Assembly (NCBI GenBank): GCA_946122785.1
Contig: CAMGYJ010000006.1
Location: 72,479,676 to 72,543,675, forward strand
DNA length: 64,000 nt
Direction: 5' to 3'
From: Linum tenue
Taxonomy: Eukaryota; Streptophyta; Magnoliopsida; Malpighiales; Linaceae
The notes under the pieces: generated by a model
What the model was told of the DNA's origin: nothing
What the model saw: the letters and a program-made list of their open reading frames with translations, nothing else
Database searches by the model: none
Shown here: positions 11,703 through 23,820 of the stretch, piece after piece
How the letters are laid out: every line of letters starts with the position of its first letter
How positions within the stretch are numbered: position 1 is the stretch's first letter
Position numbers and translations under genes: made by a program

Positions 11703-13616
11703 TTAATACGAAGAAATGAAGGAATATCGGTTGTATGTTGTCGAGATAGGAGAATTATGTTCCCACCTTAGTGATCTAGCTAGCTGCTCAGAACTTGTGG
11801 GTTTGTCGCAAAGGATGGACTCTTTCTTTGTATTCAATCGGCCTCTGGCTCATGTGGTGGTGGTGGTGTTGACCAGTCTCTGCTGAATTTTTTTTTTTCA
11901 TGAAAGAATTTGGGTTATATTACTAGAATTCTAGCGTAGTACTTATGGTAGTAATTGTTTGTGGGGTGAATGTGTAAGGAAGTGATATATTCGTTCGACT
12001 GTTGGCATCATTTGGTGGTGTTATCTCTTATATGCAGTGGTGGAGCTAGAAAATTTGAATAAGAGGGATCGTAGCGGATAGTTTACATAATCTTGTTATG
12101 TACAACTATGCATAGCTATAAACTCATTGTTAAAGAAAGGTAATTATCTTCACTTATTTTTAATGAGTTATATTACTTTTGTTTCAAGGTGCAATTTCAT
12201 TTTTTTTTCTTCATAAATAAATCAGATTGAATGTAATATTCAAAATGACACCTACTTTGACATATTTTGGAACAAAACAATAGAGACATTTATTACTGGT
12301 ATATACTATGTGGTAATGTTTGGTACTTGGTAGTACATAAGATGATACCACATCCACATGGTATAAAAGTATATTATAGTGGTATGAACATAGGAGAGTG
12401 TCGAATGGTTGCATACATGATGATAGGAATAAACTAAATATCATTTATATATCATCCCTTTCATCAACGTATATCACCAGTTACCATCCTATACCGAAGT
12501 GGTATAGGATGGTATATTTGGTCAGAAAATTTGTTTCCCAAAAATTTGTAGACTCAATCGATCACAATGAACTCGTTCCTTTTGGGCAAAGTTTTTCTTA
12601 ATTTGAGTTAAAAACAAATGTGGTACCGGCCAGCTGATAACGAGTCATATGAATTTTTTTCTCAAAATATATTTTAAATATATAATTTTGTAGATCAAAA
12701 CGAACTCATTTCATTTGTGAAAAAAATTTGAAATACAATTTAAAACAAAGAAGATAAAATCTAATTTAGAAAGATGGAAAAAAAATAAAAAAAACCCTTT
12801 AATCTCACTTCTTAGAACCGGCCCCACTTAAAATCAAGAAATTATATATGATCATGCATTCTAGGGTTATTGTCCTATATTGGACCGGGAGATATATCTA
12901 CGTTTAGAGAATTTGAATTGGCGAGGAGTTAAAAAAGCTTATCAACAATTATATTCTAAAAATTATTATTATAAGTAGACTACTGCCTTTTTTTTTTTTT
13001 TCCTTACGGACCAAGACTACTGCTTAAGTACAAACAAAATAGTAACTTCGGATTTCATGAAAGAATATGGTTGTGGTTGAGTGTGGATAAGTTTTTTTTT
13101 TGGTGTGAAGAGTGTGGATAAGTTAAGTATGTATGAAGGAACTTCAATAATTTTTTAAGGAGTTATTGAGATTAGCTGGATTCATTAATAATAATTTTTT
13201 AAGGAGTTATTGAGATTAGCTGGATTCATTAATTTTTGTCTTTCGTGAACAAGATTAGTTCTTGGAATTGGCTCCTATCATTGATCTCTTTTAGTATTTC
13301 TTTTCTCTTCAACATACTATCTAGTATATCTACATTTGACAAGTCTAAAACAACATATACTCTCCACGCCAGCTAGTAAGTTTAATTAATATTGATAATT
13401 AATTTGTCAAGCTATTAATCAGACAGATCGATCCATTAAATTTCAAGTAAGGTTATTTGGAATTAAATAATCGGAACGCATTAATCCTGAATTATCCCAA
13501 TCCCACTGCAATTTTGCTGTGTAGCATCCCAATCCTGAATCATCATTATTAATCCACCTGAATAGATGCTACTCCAAAGCAAAACTACCCGTTGTGACCC
13601 TATTCAAACCCAGAAG
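11703..13616. other. Intergenic spacer between copies A and B
   Basis: No gene is seen. Near 12036 the wording CAGTGGTGGAGCTAG matches the common terminus of a plant hAT-like family, but the other end was not found. A 44-bp tandem duplication lies at 13146-13233. The remainder is AT-rich. Confidence 0.4.
13146..13233. repeat. 44-bp tandem duplication
   Basis: Two essentially identical units start with AATAATTTTTTAAGGAG and end GGATTCATT, at 13146-13189 and 13190-13233. Confidence 0.8.
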
Positions 13617-15120
13617 TCAAGTCACATTTTTGTACAGAACTCGAATCCCCTTCCAGCGAGACTCCATACAATCCGACATATTGTTCTGCCCGTAAACTCC
13701 AAACTTGAAGTAATGAGACTTCCCTCCATGATCCGCCACAACGAGGAGCAGAACCCCGTCGACGTACACTTCCAACGCCGCCGCCTCCACGTCGTGGATC
13801 ACGTTCAGTCGGAACCACCTGTCAAAAATCTCCGGCACGATCACCGCCCTTTGGTAGTACATCAAGGAGCCATTGTACACTCTGAGCATCAAGCTCGTTG
13901 CACGTCTAGTAGCTCCGAACACTTGCATTATGCACACCCCGTTCGTGCCCTTGGGCACGTAGCCCTGCCCTTCAAACTGCCAAATACCCGAACTATAGGT
14001 ATAACCCTGCATATACACATAGAGAGTCACTATCAAGATTGTCAAACCACTATCAGACCGACCAGTTGGATCAGATTCGACCGAAATTGGTCATGAGCGT
14101 GATCTCCAACAAGTCATTTTGAGTGCTAGTTGGTAGCCAGTCAACATTTGGAAAACTGGTGGATGAACCACTTTTTTTTATTTTTTATTTCCAGTTCGAC
14201 GAAAAAATGTTGTTGGTTTGGAATGGAATGACCGAATGAGATGAGACTAGGATTTTAGGCTTCGTTTGGAAAATTGGAGTTGAAATCTCCAGATTATAAA
14301 CAATCCAAAGATTTCAACCCTCTCGATTGTTGAAAAAAATTAAAAAATTAATTGTTTGGTAATTGAAATATTCAGAATTTAATGAAAAATATTAAATATA
14401 ATTCTTTTTACCAATGACATGTTTATCCTTAACAAAAAGAAGAAGAGCCGCTTGAAAAAATATTGGGAATTAATATATCAGGGTATATATTGGGATAAAA
14501 AAAAGAGGAGATTAAGTAGGAGGGGAAAAATCTCAAAATCATGATATATATTCTCTAATTATGAGAGATTTGACATCTCTAATTTTTAGTGATTCAAAAT
14601 CTTCTAAAAAATAAAATCCACGATAAAATAGCAGCAGGAAAACATTTAAACCACTTAAAAGCATGTTGGACCCCGATCACATCAAATATTGAACGTCAAA
14701 AACCACCTGCGTGCGACCGGCTCGACAACTTAAACCGATCTGATCTACTATATATACCAGAAGATCAAGAACATAAAATGGGAACGCAGAGACGACGTAA
14801 TAATGGGAGTACTGCATATGAAACGGAGCATTAATTACAATCTTGATCTCCGATCTCGGGTGGGTGGTGCTGCCGTTGTAGAGCGGCTTGTCCGTCGAGT
14901 ACACCCACAGGTCATGGATCCCGTCGACGAAGCTGTACCGTTGAGCTACCGGCAAGTCGAACGGCTTGTGAATTTGGTAATGAGATGTGTTGAATGGAAG
15001 CTCCGTGAATCCACAGGTTGGATCCAGAACGTCCACCACGCCGTTGACTGACGATCCCCATGTAACTACCACGAAAAGCACCGCTACCACGACTACTTGC
15101 ATCGCCGGAAAAGACATCAT
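13617..15120 (-). CDS. Citrate-binding-like protein (alginate lyase 2 fold), copy B
   Basis: Exons are 14839-15120 and 13617-14006, joined in phase 0; the predicted protein is 223 aa. The start is the first of two adjacent ATGs (15120). A signal peptide is clear (MQVVVVAVLFVVVTW), followed by DPTCGFTELPFN. Conserved family segments are RYSF, RSEIKI, GIWQFEGQGYVP, DRWFRLNVIHDV, YFKFGVYGQ and ESRWKGIRV. The position of the lyase catalytic His again reads QVF. Relative to copies A and C one residue is absent at the exon junction. It lies about 2 kb from copy A in the same orientation and has the same intron position, as expected for tandem duplication. The intron (14007-14838) is AT-rich with no recognised element. 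Confidence 0.88.
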
Positions 15121-16595
15121 ATCGATCGGTTACAACTGTCGGAATTGATCAGGCAGCTGATGTATATATGGTTTACATGCATGGTATAGAATGAAGCAAA
15201 CATTCGATGGCTGGTCTTAGGTCGGCCATTGATGATTCACGTCCGGTCAATGCGATAAAATGTTGCCCGCCGGCCGGCCGGCCGGCTGGACCTTCGTCTT
15301 TAGGTGAATAAGTTATTTCGTTATATTTACACGAGTTTTTGTAAGTTGTTGTGCATTGGCCGGGGTTTTGTACTATGTATAGTCTTGGTTTGGATTGGAT
15401 AGAATCTATTTGTGTGTTTTGCTGGATGTATGGAATCTGTGGATCGGCTGCTTATTTCTGTTCGGGACACGTGTCTTTTTAAGTTAGCGTCATGTCGTTT
15501 GGTTTTGGTGATGGTTTAGGTGAGATTGTTACAGCGTGTGCATTGTTAATAATGCATCATTTTTTTTTGGTTTATTTACTTAAACAATACACCCACATAG
15601 TTTTGTTGATGCGATGGAAACTATCACTCAAAATGAGTGATGGTAATATCTCTACTAAAACTTGAGATTGTTGAGATAGGTTTTGAGGAGATTGTTGGTT
15701 TCCTTTTTGTTTCGATTATCCCCCTAGTTATATATGTATGTTCTCATAAAAGTAAGGGCAAAAGTGATATTTTCCACAAAAAGTACAGAACAATCACCAA
15801 AACCAGATAATGTAACGTACATTACCTCTTTTTTTTTTTTTTTAATTACATGTATATTACAATATATACATTGATTACAATGCATTGATTTAAGTATCAT
15901 CAAAACCAAACGAACTTAAAGTGTTGAATGGGAGTTTTTAGTTTATTAGCAAGCCTATTAAGGTAATTAATTGGTATAAATATACAAACTATAAATACGT
16001 AAATTATACTAGTCAGACCAAATAAAAGTATACAAACGGGTATTAAAATGTGTACAATTAAATTATAAAAGTATTTAAACTAATAATATACCATAATACA
16101 AACCGAATTTTAAAAGCATATAAACCAATGAAACAAAAATATTCAAATTAGATCATAAAAATATTTGAAAAAGGTTATAAAGGTAGTCATTTTACTTTTC
16201 AGATTCAGGGTTCGAGTTTGTGGTTGGGTCGATTATTGGGTTGGTTTGCGGGTTGGATAGGGAAGGGTGACATGACGGGCAAATTTGACGTGGTGGGTCG
16301 GGTAGTCATTTTTAGGGTTAAAATATGATGACTGTGATTTTCTGTTAGCCACGTCATCACTTAACGGTCGTCATTAACGGAGGTTAACCGAGAGTGACCG
16401 AACTTGGATTGTTCAACTAATTTAAGTGACTACTAATGGAATAAACCAATTTTAGTAACCAAACGTGAAATTTTGTAGCAATTCGAGTGACAAATTTTGC
16501 TTCAAGACATTAATTGTAAGAGGACACTAATAATTTCTCTACTTCTTCGATCTTAGATCCCTCTTTCTTGATCATTTGTAATTAGAGGACACTAA
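15121..16595. other. Intergenic spacer between copies B and C
   Basis: This AT-rich region has a GCCGGCCGGCCGGCCGGC palindromic run near 15271-15288, close to the start of copy B. No coding region or intact transposon is supported. Confidence 0.4.
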
Positions 16596-19500
16596 TTAAG
16601 TCGAAGCCGTTGCATTTTTGTACAGAATGCGGACGTCCTTCCATCGAGCCTCCATGTAATACGACATGTCGTCCTGCCCGTAAACCCCAAGCTTGAAGAA
16701 ATGCGTCGTCCCGCCGCGGCCAGGCGCCTGGTAGAGGAGCACCCCGTCGACGTACACTTCCAGCAGCGCCGCCGCCACGTGGTGGATCACGTTCACCCGA
16801 AACCACCGGTCGAAGATGCTCGGAACCAGCACCGGCGATCTGTAGTACGTCAGCGAACCGTTGTACACTCTCAGCATCAGCGTCGTCCGGTGTCCCACCT
16901 CGCCGCTACCTCCGAACACCTGCAAGATGCACGCGCCGTTGGTTCCGTTGGGCACGAACGCCTGCCCTTCGATCTGCCATATCCCAGAATTGTAGACGTA
17001 GCCCTGCAGAAATTCGATCCGTGATCAGTGTGGCGAATTTGAATAGAAAATTAGATAGCGCGTAAACAATAATGTATATGATAAGCATATAGTTTTTGTT
17101 ACGATGTCAATTGTACACAGTACACGCAATCAGGGGCGGAGCCACGATTTAACTTTCGAGTAGGTCGAGATTCTCTTGATATGTTACCGCAAAAGGCTAA
17201 AATTCTATTAAACAAAAACTCATTCTACGTTATTCCATATTAAATTCAATATAAATCAGGAAACTATTTTGATAACTAAAGGCGAATGTCTACCAATATA
17301 ATTGTTTGGAACAAAATTTATTCATTGTATATTAAAAATAACATCAAAATTGAAGAATTTAATTGATCTAATTTCAAATTAAATAATTAACTAACATAAT
17401 GTGAAAATTTAAGGCAAAATACCCTTGCATAGCCAAAACTTTCACCTTTGTGCCACTTATAGCCACATTTGGCGAAATACCACTAATAGCAACTTCCGTC
17501 CGATTCTTTAACACCGTTAACGTTAAGTGTGACTGGGCAAACGGAATGGCTTACGTGTCAAGCCTGCGTTTTACACGTGGATAATAATTAATAAAAAAAA
17601 CAAAATCCCTAATGTTTTCACCGTCGTCGTTTTCTACTTTCTATCTACTCCTTCGTTTTCCCCTCAGTCGAATTCACCCACCCATCTTCGAAGGCGACGA
17701 AGCGACGAAGGCAGTTCAGTCGACGAAGGCGGCGAAGTCAACGAAGGCGACGATCTGCCTCCGACGACCAGCGTACCCAAAAACCTCCACCATCTGCCTT
17801 CCTTCCCCCACCATCGAAATTCCCAAAAACATCCAGTCCCGATTTTTTCTCCAGTCCCGATTTTTCCTCCTTCGATAAAAATATCCTTGCATCTAATGGG
17901 TTGACCAACCGGCGGCGAGCTATGGCGGAGTCCTTCGAAGCTTGTTTTGTGTTGTTTGCTTTGAAGGAATAGCGGAATCGACCCTTGCAATTCGCGATTT
18001 GACTGGGTTCATCGAAACCCTAATCGCACTTGAAAGGGGGATTTTTGCTCCCACTCTTATGTCGCGACTGGTAAGGTTCTGTTCTTGCTTTGTTACTGTG
18101 GTTGTGGATTGTGGGGTGAAGGAGAAGTCGCGATTTCGGGGTCGCGAATCTCTCTGGGAAGGAGAAGTCGCGATTTCGGGAAGAAGGAAGAAGCACCGAG
18201 TCAGAGCATACTAGAAGAAGATTTGGGGGAGAGGAGTAAGCTCCGATCAAGATTCGTGTATCTCCTTCGTGGGGAAGAGGAACGATCGGGAAGAACCCTA
18301 ATTTTTCGATTTCCAGAAAGAGATGGAGAAGATTTGGAAGCCTCGACACTCGACAGATCAGGTATATGGGGATTTTTTTTTAATAAATTAATTATTAAGC
18401 TGACGTGTCAATTTTTGCCTAGCTGTCGCTGATGTGGTTGATGATTTGGCGCCTCGTCAGCCAACCGTCAAATAAGTTGACGGAGTTATTAATACCATCA
18501 AAGTTTCTAACGGAAATGGCTATATCTGGCACACAACATCTTTCAAAAGTGGCTATTAGTGGTATTTTGGCAAATGTGGCTATAAGTGGCACAAAGGTGA
18601 AAGTTTTGGCTATGCAAGTGTATTTTGCCAAAATTTAAACATTTGATCGAATTGTTTAGTTAAATAAAAACAGAAAGGGCGTATAAGAGCACTATTCCAC
18701 TAGACTACGTGCATTTTCGTGTTACTACTTTTCACGTTGATTGATTTTATACAAATAATTAAGTTTATACATCTAATCCCGAACTTTTTAGATGTAACTT
18801 TCAAGATTCTCGGAAAGGTCGGAGCCCCCCCAAGACTGTTGTCGCCCATACACGCGATCGTCTATTAATTTAGCAAATTCATCAATGAGGACGTTTCTTC
18901 TCCTCATGTCAGGGTACCCCAATATACCAAAGGCGGGTCTTCTATAGCTTGATTTAATTGGACCGGCCACTTTATCTTATAGGGTTGGTTCAAAATAAAA
19001 TAATTAGGGTTAGAATTTTTAGGTTATAGACTTAGAGCACTGGTTTGGATATATGTTCTTTTAGGCCGAAAATCTACATTAATCGAAAAGTTCATAAGCG
19101 TTGTATTAGTTCTGGACTCATATGAGGGCTAGACTGTGGCCTGGAAGAGGCCTTCTAGATCCCTCATCAGTGGAGGAGCTAGGTTGAAACGAGGAAAGGG
19201 CTATAGCCCCCTCAAATAAAAAATGTAGATAAATTTACATGTAAAATTCGCAACAGATTACGAAAATAGAGTAGTCAGTAAGGAGGCCCTAGCTAGCCCA
19301 CCCCCCCCCCCCCCCTCCGATTATCATGGATTCAACTCAGGCCCCCCCTCATCCGGATTCCTGCAGGCTCCTCCCATTGTCTGTCGCTCCATGATTAACG
19401 CATAAACCACCACTCCATATAGCCGTTTTAAGGGGAGATCATGATGCAAGTATAAATTGTTAAGATTCATACATGGATCTCTCCATATATTCTGCTCATC

Positions 19501-19938
19501 ACCACCGTAACTTATGTTTGAATCGACCGTTTGCGGAGATTCGAACATATACGCGCCCAGTACTTGGCCATACGAGGTTCTGATACTATATCATAATTAA
19601 ATAAGCTGATCTCAATAACTCGAGTAGTTGATATGACGTTATGTTATACTTACACTGATCATGAGCTCCGTTCTTGGCTTGGTAGGGCTGCCTCTGCGGT
19701 ACGGCTTGTCGGTGGCGTAGACCCAGAGCCGGTGGACTCCCCCGGCGAAGCTGTAGCGTTGGGTCTCCGGCAGGTCGTATGGCTTGTGGAGATGGTAGTA
19801 GGAAGTGTTGAATGGTAGGTCTGTGAACCCTAAAGTCGTGTCCACCTCATCAGCTCTGCAACTAATCATCATCATCATTACCCAGCTGATCATCGTCAAC
19901 AACAGAACAGCAACTCCCATGCGACGACGAGAGTACAT
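16596..19938 (-). CDS. Citrate-binding-like protein (alginate lyase 2 fold), copy C
   Basis: Exons are 19654-19938 and 16596-17003, both phase 0, with an unusually long intron of about 2.65 kb; the product is 230 aa. The ATG at 19938 starts a basic-then-hydrophobic signal peptide; a second in-frame ATG at 19920 is possible. The body shows GFTDLPFNTS, RYSF, RTELM, GIWQIEGQAFVPNGTNG, DRWFRVNVIHHV, FFKLGVYGQ and EARWKDVRI. The lyase catalytic His position is again occupied by Phe (QVF). Exon 2 is markedly GC-rich compared with its surroundings. The intron carries a 1218-bp Mutator-type element and remnants of a hAT-like family near 17131 and 19166. Because the exons lie far apart, expression and correct splicing are less certain than for A and B, although both splice signals are canonical. 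Confidence 0.82.
17413..18630. mobile_element. Mutator-type element with captured gene-like interior, 9-bp TSD
   Basis: The terminal inverted repeats begin GGCAAAATAC and pair over about 85 bp (17413-17497 with 18546-18630). A perfect 9-bp duplication AAAATTTAA flanks the element at 17404-17412 and 18631-18639. The interior is far more GC-rich than the ends. From about 17610 to 18330 it reads like the 5' region of a gene: CGACGAAGG repeats, a possible splice donor after ATGTCGCGACTG (18060-18071), and GGAGAAGTCGCGATTTCGG occurring twice (about 18121-18140 and 18161-18180). No transposase is present. Gene capture makes it a Pack-MULE candidate; the source gene is not identified. Confidence 0.8.
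18640..19653. other. Distal part of copy C intron
   Basis: This is intron sequence without genes. A CAGTGGAGGAGCTAGG motif near 19166 followed by 'GGGCTATAGCCCCCTC' matches the common start of a plant hAT-like family, but no partner end or duplication was found. A run of 15 C lies at 19301-19315. Confidence 0.4.
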
Positions 19939-20287
19939 TTCGGTAGCGCCGGTGAAACTCGAGACCAGCTGCAATTGCTTCTGCAACGGTATAGTTTTCC
20001 ACGCAAATACATGCTTCTTTTTTATATATATGATTGTGACCATTGGCATTGTTTGGTCTTCGGTCAATCGTTCCACGCAATGTGATGGAAATTTTGGCCG
20101 GCGCATATATAACTCGTCAGCCGTCCGTCTTATTGGATTATCAACTCTTCTGCTGTCTTGTCTCGGAAATCGTAGCGAAAATGGACACTCGGGGGGATTA
20201 TCGACATAAACTAAGGTAAATGGATTAACAATTTCGGTAGGGATTACGTTGTGGAAACTAATTCCTCGCTAAATTGGTACGGAGCGG
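19939..20287. promoter_or_regulatory. Upstream region of copy C
   Basis: This 350-bp stretch lies between the copy C start codon and the first hAT insertion and should contain its promoter and 5' leader. A TATATATA-rich stretch is present on the minus strand near 20022-20030. The assignment rests on position alone. Confidence 0.35.
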
Positions 20288-20295
20288 TTCACAGT

Positions 20296-21603
20296 TAGGG
20301 CTGTCAAAACGGTTTCGGGTTTTCGGTTTAACCCGAACCCGAACCGCCAGCATTTGTCTGTGGGTTCGGTTTTTCGGTTTCAGCCCGAGAATGTACATGT
20401 CGGTTTCATAAACCCGAAACCCGATAGGGAACCCGAAAAACCGAACAGTTGCTTAGTTCCTATGGTGACGTTTTCATTGTAGGGATCTTTCGCAGTTTCA
20501 TAGCGCACGGCATCGCCAGTCGCCACCACACACACCCATCGGCCATCGCCAACCCTACCCCCTGCAGACTGCAGCGCAGTCAGAGACTCCCCCTGTCGCC
20601 GGCGAACTCAATCGTTCATTCAAGAATCAAGATCGAAGCTTCCCCCGTCGGGGGTCGACGCCGGCGCATCTGGGTATCGCAACCCTTTTCCGATATGGTT
20701 TTAGAGTTCCCTGTCTTCGTCGATTCCTCTCCTGGCTTCATCGTTTTCAGTTTTAATTTCTACAGGTCTCAAGCCCTTTGAAGCTTCGACAAAGGAGACG
20801 CCACCGCTTCGCAGTTCGCACTTCGCCATGGAATCCCAGTGAGTCTCTTCGAACAATTCTTCTATTGCTTCAATTTATTACTGGGTTCTTGTTAGTTGTT
20901 ACCGTAGCTAAGTTAGTGTAATTGGGAATTCAGTTTGCCCTGGGCTTAGTTAGTGTTCAGTGCTCTGTTTTCGTTTCCCCTGCCTGTTGTTCTGGAAGTA
21001 GAGTGTAATTGGGAATTCAGTTTTAAAAAGGGGCATCTCCTTTCTTCTCTACTCATCTTTGTTATCACAGTGGTAGGATGGGTAAGCATTGTAGTGATTG
21101 AAGCTCTTATGGATTAATTAGTTGGTATATGTTCTTGATTTTGGATGGTATTGGTGTGAACAATGCCGGATAGAAATTCGTCTCATTTGATTGTGTTTGC
21201 CAGAGTACGTGAAACAGAAAACGGGATTATAAAGTTTTTTGTTTCTTTTTGAGTGACGTTCTGGAGTGGTAACAACGACGATGGACGAGTTTGGGAATCC
21301 AATCCAACTCCTGAAGCGGATAGAAGATGTCGCGCGGTCATTGGTTTCCATTGTTTCCAAGCGGGAGCTACTTTCTGGACGCTGTTGTTGGAGAGGCGAG
21401 GAAGCTAACGAGATTGAATCCCAGAAGAGTGTTCATCTTTGCAACACAAGCAAAATCGCGGTTATTTCTCGGTTTTTTGTACCCGAAACCCGCAAAGCAT
21501 CTGGTCGGTTTCGGTTTCGGGTTGGCAGGGTCCGGTTTTGGTTTCTCGGTTTTGTGCGGTTTTCGGGTTCGGTTACCCGACCCGACCCGACCCGACAGCC
21601 CTA
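20296..21603. mobile_element. hAT element A, deletion derivative, 8-bp TSD
   Basis: The 1308-bp element has TIR TAGGGCTGTC at the left and GACAGCCCTA at the right. A perfect 8-bp duplication TTCACAGT lies at 20288-20295 and 21604-21611. The subterminal regions are dense in CGGTTTCGGGTTTTCGG-type and CCCGACCCGA motifs, as in Ac-like hAT elements. The interior has GC-rich leader-like sequence, an ATG at 20829 followed closely by a possible splice donor, and an open stretch near 21281-21460 starting MDEFGNP. No transposase domain (BED finger or dimerisation region) is readable, so it looks like an internally deleted or gene-fragment-bearing copy. Confidence 0.9.
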
Positions 21604-22617
21604 TTCACAGTGGGTGGTTAATCTGCGGTTTGACATCTATCCATTTATAAATGACTCGAATGGTAGTGGGGTGAGTGGACTGCGGGTTTGATAAGTTTCC
21701 TGCCCGTGCACTTATTCGGGTGGGTCGGGGGTGGATTGCATTGAATAGTCTGTGTATTCTGACCTAACTAGTAATTAGGGATGACAAACAAACCCATGGC
21801 CGCGGGTACCCGACCGTCCCCAACCCAGTAAACGCGGGGAATTCCCGCTTTGACCGGGTATGGGACGGGTATGGATAAAATCCGCAAAAAGTTTGATGGG
21901 TATGAGGCGGGTATGGTTTAGCCTCCCCCGCCTCATACTCATACCCGCCCCACCAAGAGAATTTCTTCACATATGAAAAAATATGTGGATCAAATTGTAA
22001 TCTATCAATGATGACGAGGATAACTCGAGAACATAAATAGTAGAAATGCAATTGAGTGGCCACACTAATCAAAACCTAATTCATTTCACTCAATTCTTCT
22101 TTCACTCTTTCACTTTCCCCCTTGTCCAGTGGCGGATACACGGGACACCCCTAAAATTTGGAAACACGATAATTCAACCTACGATAGTAATTTGCGTATG
22201 AGACAAAAATGTTTAACTGGAAGTGTGGGACACCTTTAAAATTTGGGAAAATGATTATCCAATCTCCCGTAGTAGTTTGCGTATTGGTATAAATAATATT
22301 TAAATAGTAGTTAATGTGATTTAAATTTGGGACACTATCACTATTAGTTAATATATTTTCAATTATGCTACAACTCATTTGTTATTGTGTTTTAGATCCA
22401 AATATAATAGTAAAATGTTATTCTTATCTCAAATTATTTTCAAAACCGAACGATTAAACTCAATTACAGGATATCCTTGTCTAGTAAGATATGTAGAGAG
22501 ATATTTGTTGAGCAGTATAAACACCGAATGCATTTTATCATTTGATGAAACACGTCTGAAATTTTAAAGAAACTTTTATTAGTTAGATATTTTCATATTT
22601 AATAATTATATAATTTA

Positions 22618-23031
22618 GGTGGCTACTTCGGTGCACTCACTTTTTTGGGTGCACTCAGTGCACCCAACTCTAAAAGCGTCCATAATACATCAAATTTTGA
22701 ACTTTAATTAGTACTCTCAATATAATATGATGATATGACATAGAATCATAACAAATCAATCCATTACCCTAACCCCTTAACCTTCAATTTTGAATCCCAA
22801 CCCAAAATCTCAAATTGTAAACCTAAACCCTAACCCTAAATCCCTAAATCCTAAATCCTTCGAATTAAAGTAAATTTTGAATAATTTTTTTTCAAATTCA
22901 TGTGCTTCTTGTTCATAATATCATAAGCAACAATTGATACCGTTTTGACATGAATCACATGGTCAGAATGACAATTATGAGGCGGGTGCACTGAGTGCAC
23001 CCGAAAAAGTGGGTGCACCGAATACAACACC
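22618..23031. mobile_element. Mutator-type MITE inside element C, 10-bp TSD
   Basis: The 414-bp element has ends GGTG...TTCGGTGCAC, and the inverted ends pair over about 48 bp apart from a short mismatch patch. Each end contains the inner palindrome GGGTGCACTCAGTGCACCC. A perfect 10-bp duplication ATATAATTTA flanks it (22608-22617 and 23032-23041). A telomere-like CCCTAAA tract lies in the middle. It is non-coding. Confidence 0.85.
22822..22860. repeat. Interstitial telomere-like repeat
   Basis: About five degenerate units of CCTAAA / CCCTAA / CCCTAAAT follow each other inside the Mutator MITE. Short runs like this are common in plant DNA and need not mean a former chromosome end. Confidence 0.7.
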
Positions 23032-23513
23032 ATATAATTTAATACTAATATTTAATTTAATTTTTTATAGAGGACACCCCTACGTAGAATTCCTGGACCC
23101 GCCAGTGCCCTTGTCAACAAGATTATATTAGTTAATTATTACTTAATAGATGTATCAGAGTTATAGCATAATAATTTGTAGGGGTGGGATTCGGTCGGTA
23201 AACGGTAAATTGTTTACCGAATTTACCGGTTTCGGTATACCGAAGTTGGTCAAATTGGTTACCGATTACCGATACCGGTTTGTAACCGGTTTACCGATTA
23301 CCGAATTACCGGTAAACGGTTACAAACTGGTATTACCGAAATACCGTGAGAAGCGATTTCGGGCGGTTTTTTCGGTCGATTTACCGAACCGAATTTTTGG
23401 AAGTGGGGTGATGTTGTAATATTTTGATTTTTTTGAGTTTTTTTCATCATTTTTGTAATTAATAATTTATTATTAACTCTTATTTACAATATTTTTGAGG
23501 CCTATACTTACTT

Positions 23514-23773
23514 TGTTGGGATGTAAATAGTTACCCTGTTTAATTATGAGTATCATCTTATAATTAGGTAACTTAATTCCCTAATCCCCTAGGTTAAATA
23601 TCCTGCAGCTAGCTTAAACGTGTAACAAGAACTTCTGGCCTTGATTTCTATTCGGCCGCCTACTAGTGAAACCCTTCTCTGGAGCTTGCTCCCGTGGATT
23701 AGTCTCGTTCATCTTGAACGGGGATACCACGTAAATTCTTGTGTTCTTTCTTTCCGCGTTATCCGATTTTACA
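23514..23773 (+). repeat. 5' LTR of the Copia element
   Basis: It begins TGTTGGGATG and ends CCGATTTTACA, giving the canonical TG...CA ends. It differs from the 3' LTR by three substitutions. Confidence 0.95.
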
Positions 23774-23785
23774 TGGTATCAGAGC
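23774..23785 (+). other. Primer-binding site, initiator tRNA-Met type
   Basis: TGGTATCAGAGC directly follows the 5' LTR and is complementary to the 3' end of plant initiator methionine tRNA, the usual Copia primer. Confidence 0.92.
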
Positions 23786-23820
23786 TGTGATCCTTGTCAA
23801 CGACTTTGATTGCGGCAATC

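Larger units (their letters stand above)
22127..23107. mobile_element. hAT-like element C inside element B, 8-bp TSD
   Basis: The 981-bp element starts CAGTGGCGGATAC and ends GACCCGCCAGTG, inverted ends that agree at 8 of the first 9 positions. A perfect 8-bp duplication CCCTTGTC flanks it (22119-22126, 23108-23115). GGGACACC-type words repeat near both ends. It has no coding capacity and itself contains the Mutator MITE at 22618-23031. Its terminus is the one seen in degraded form near 12036, 17131 and 19166. Confidence 0.85.

Noticed and set aside
19166..19320. Another hAT insertion starting CAGTGGAGGAGC
   Set aside because: Only one terminus is visible and no duplication could be found; the same holds for 12036 and 17131.
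20449..20781. 110-codon open frame inside hAT A
   Set aside because: It lies in leader-like GC-rich transposon sequence with no transposase motif; I kept the element and not the frame.
22822..22860. Former telomere or chromosome-fusion point
   Set aside because: The CCCTAAA-like tract is short, degenerate and lies inside a 414-bp MITE with its own target duplication.
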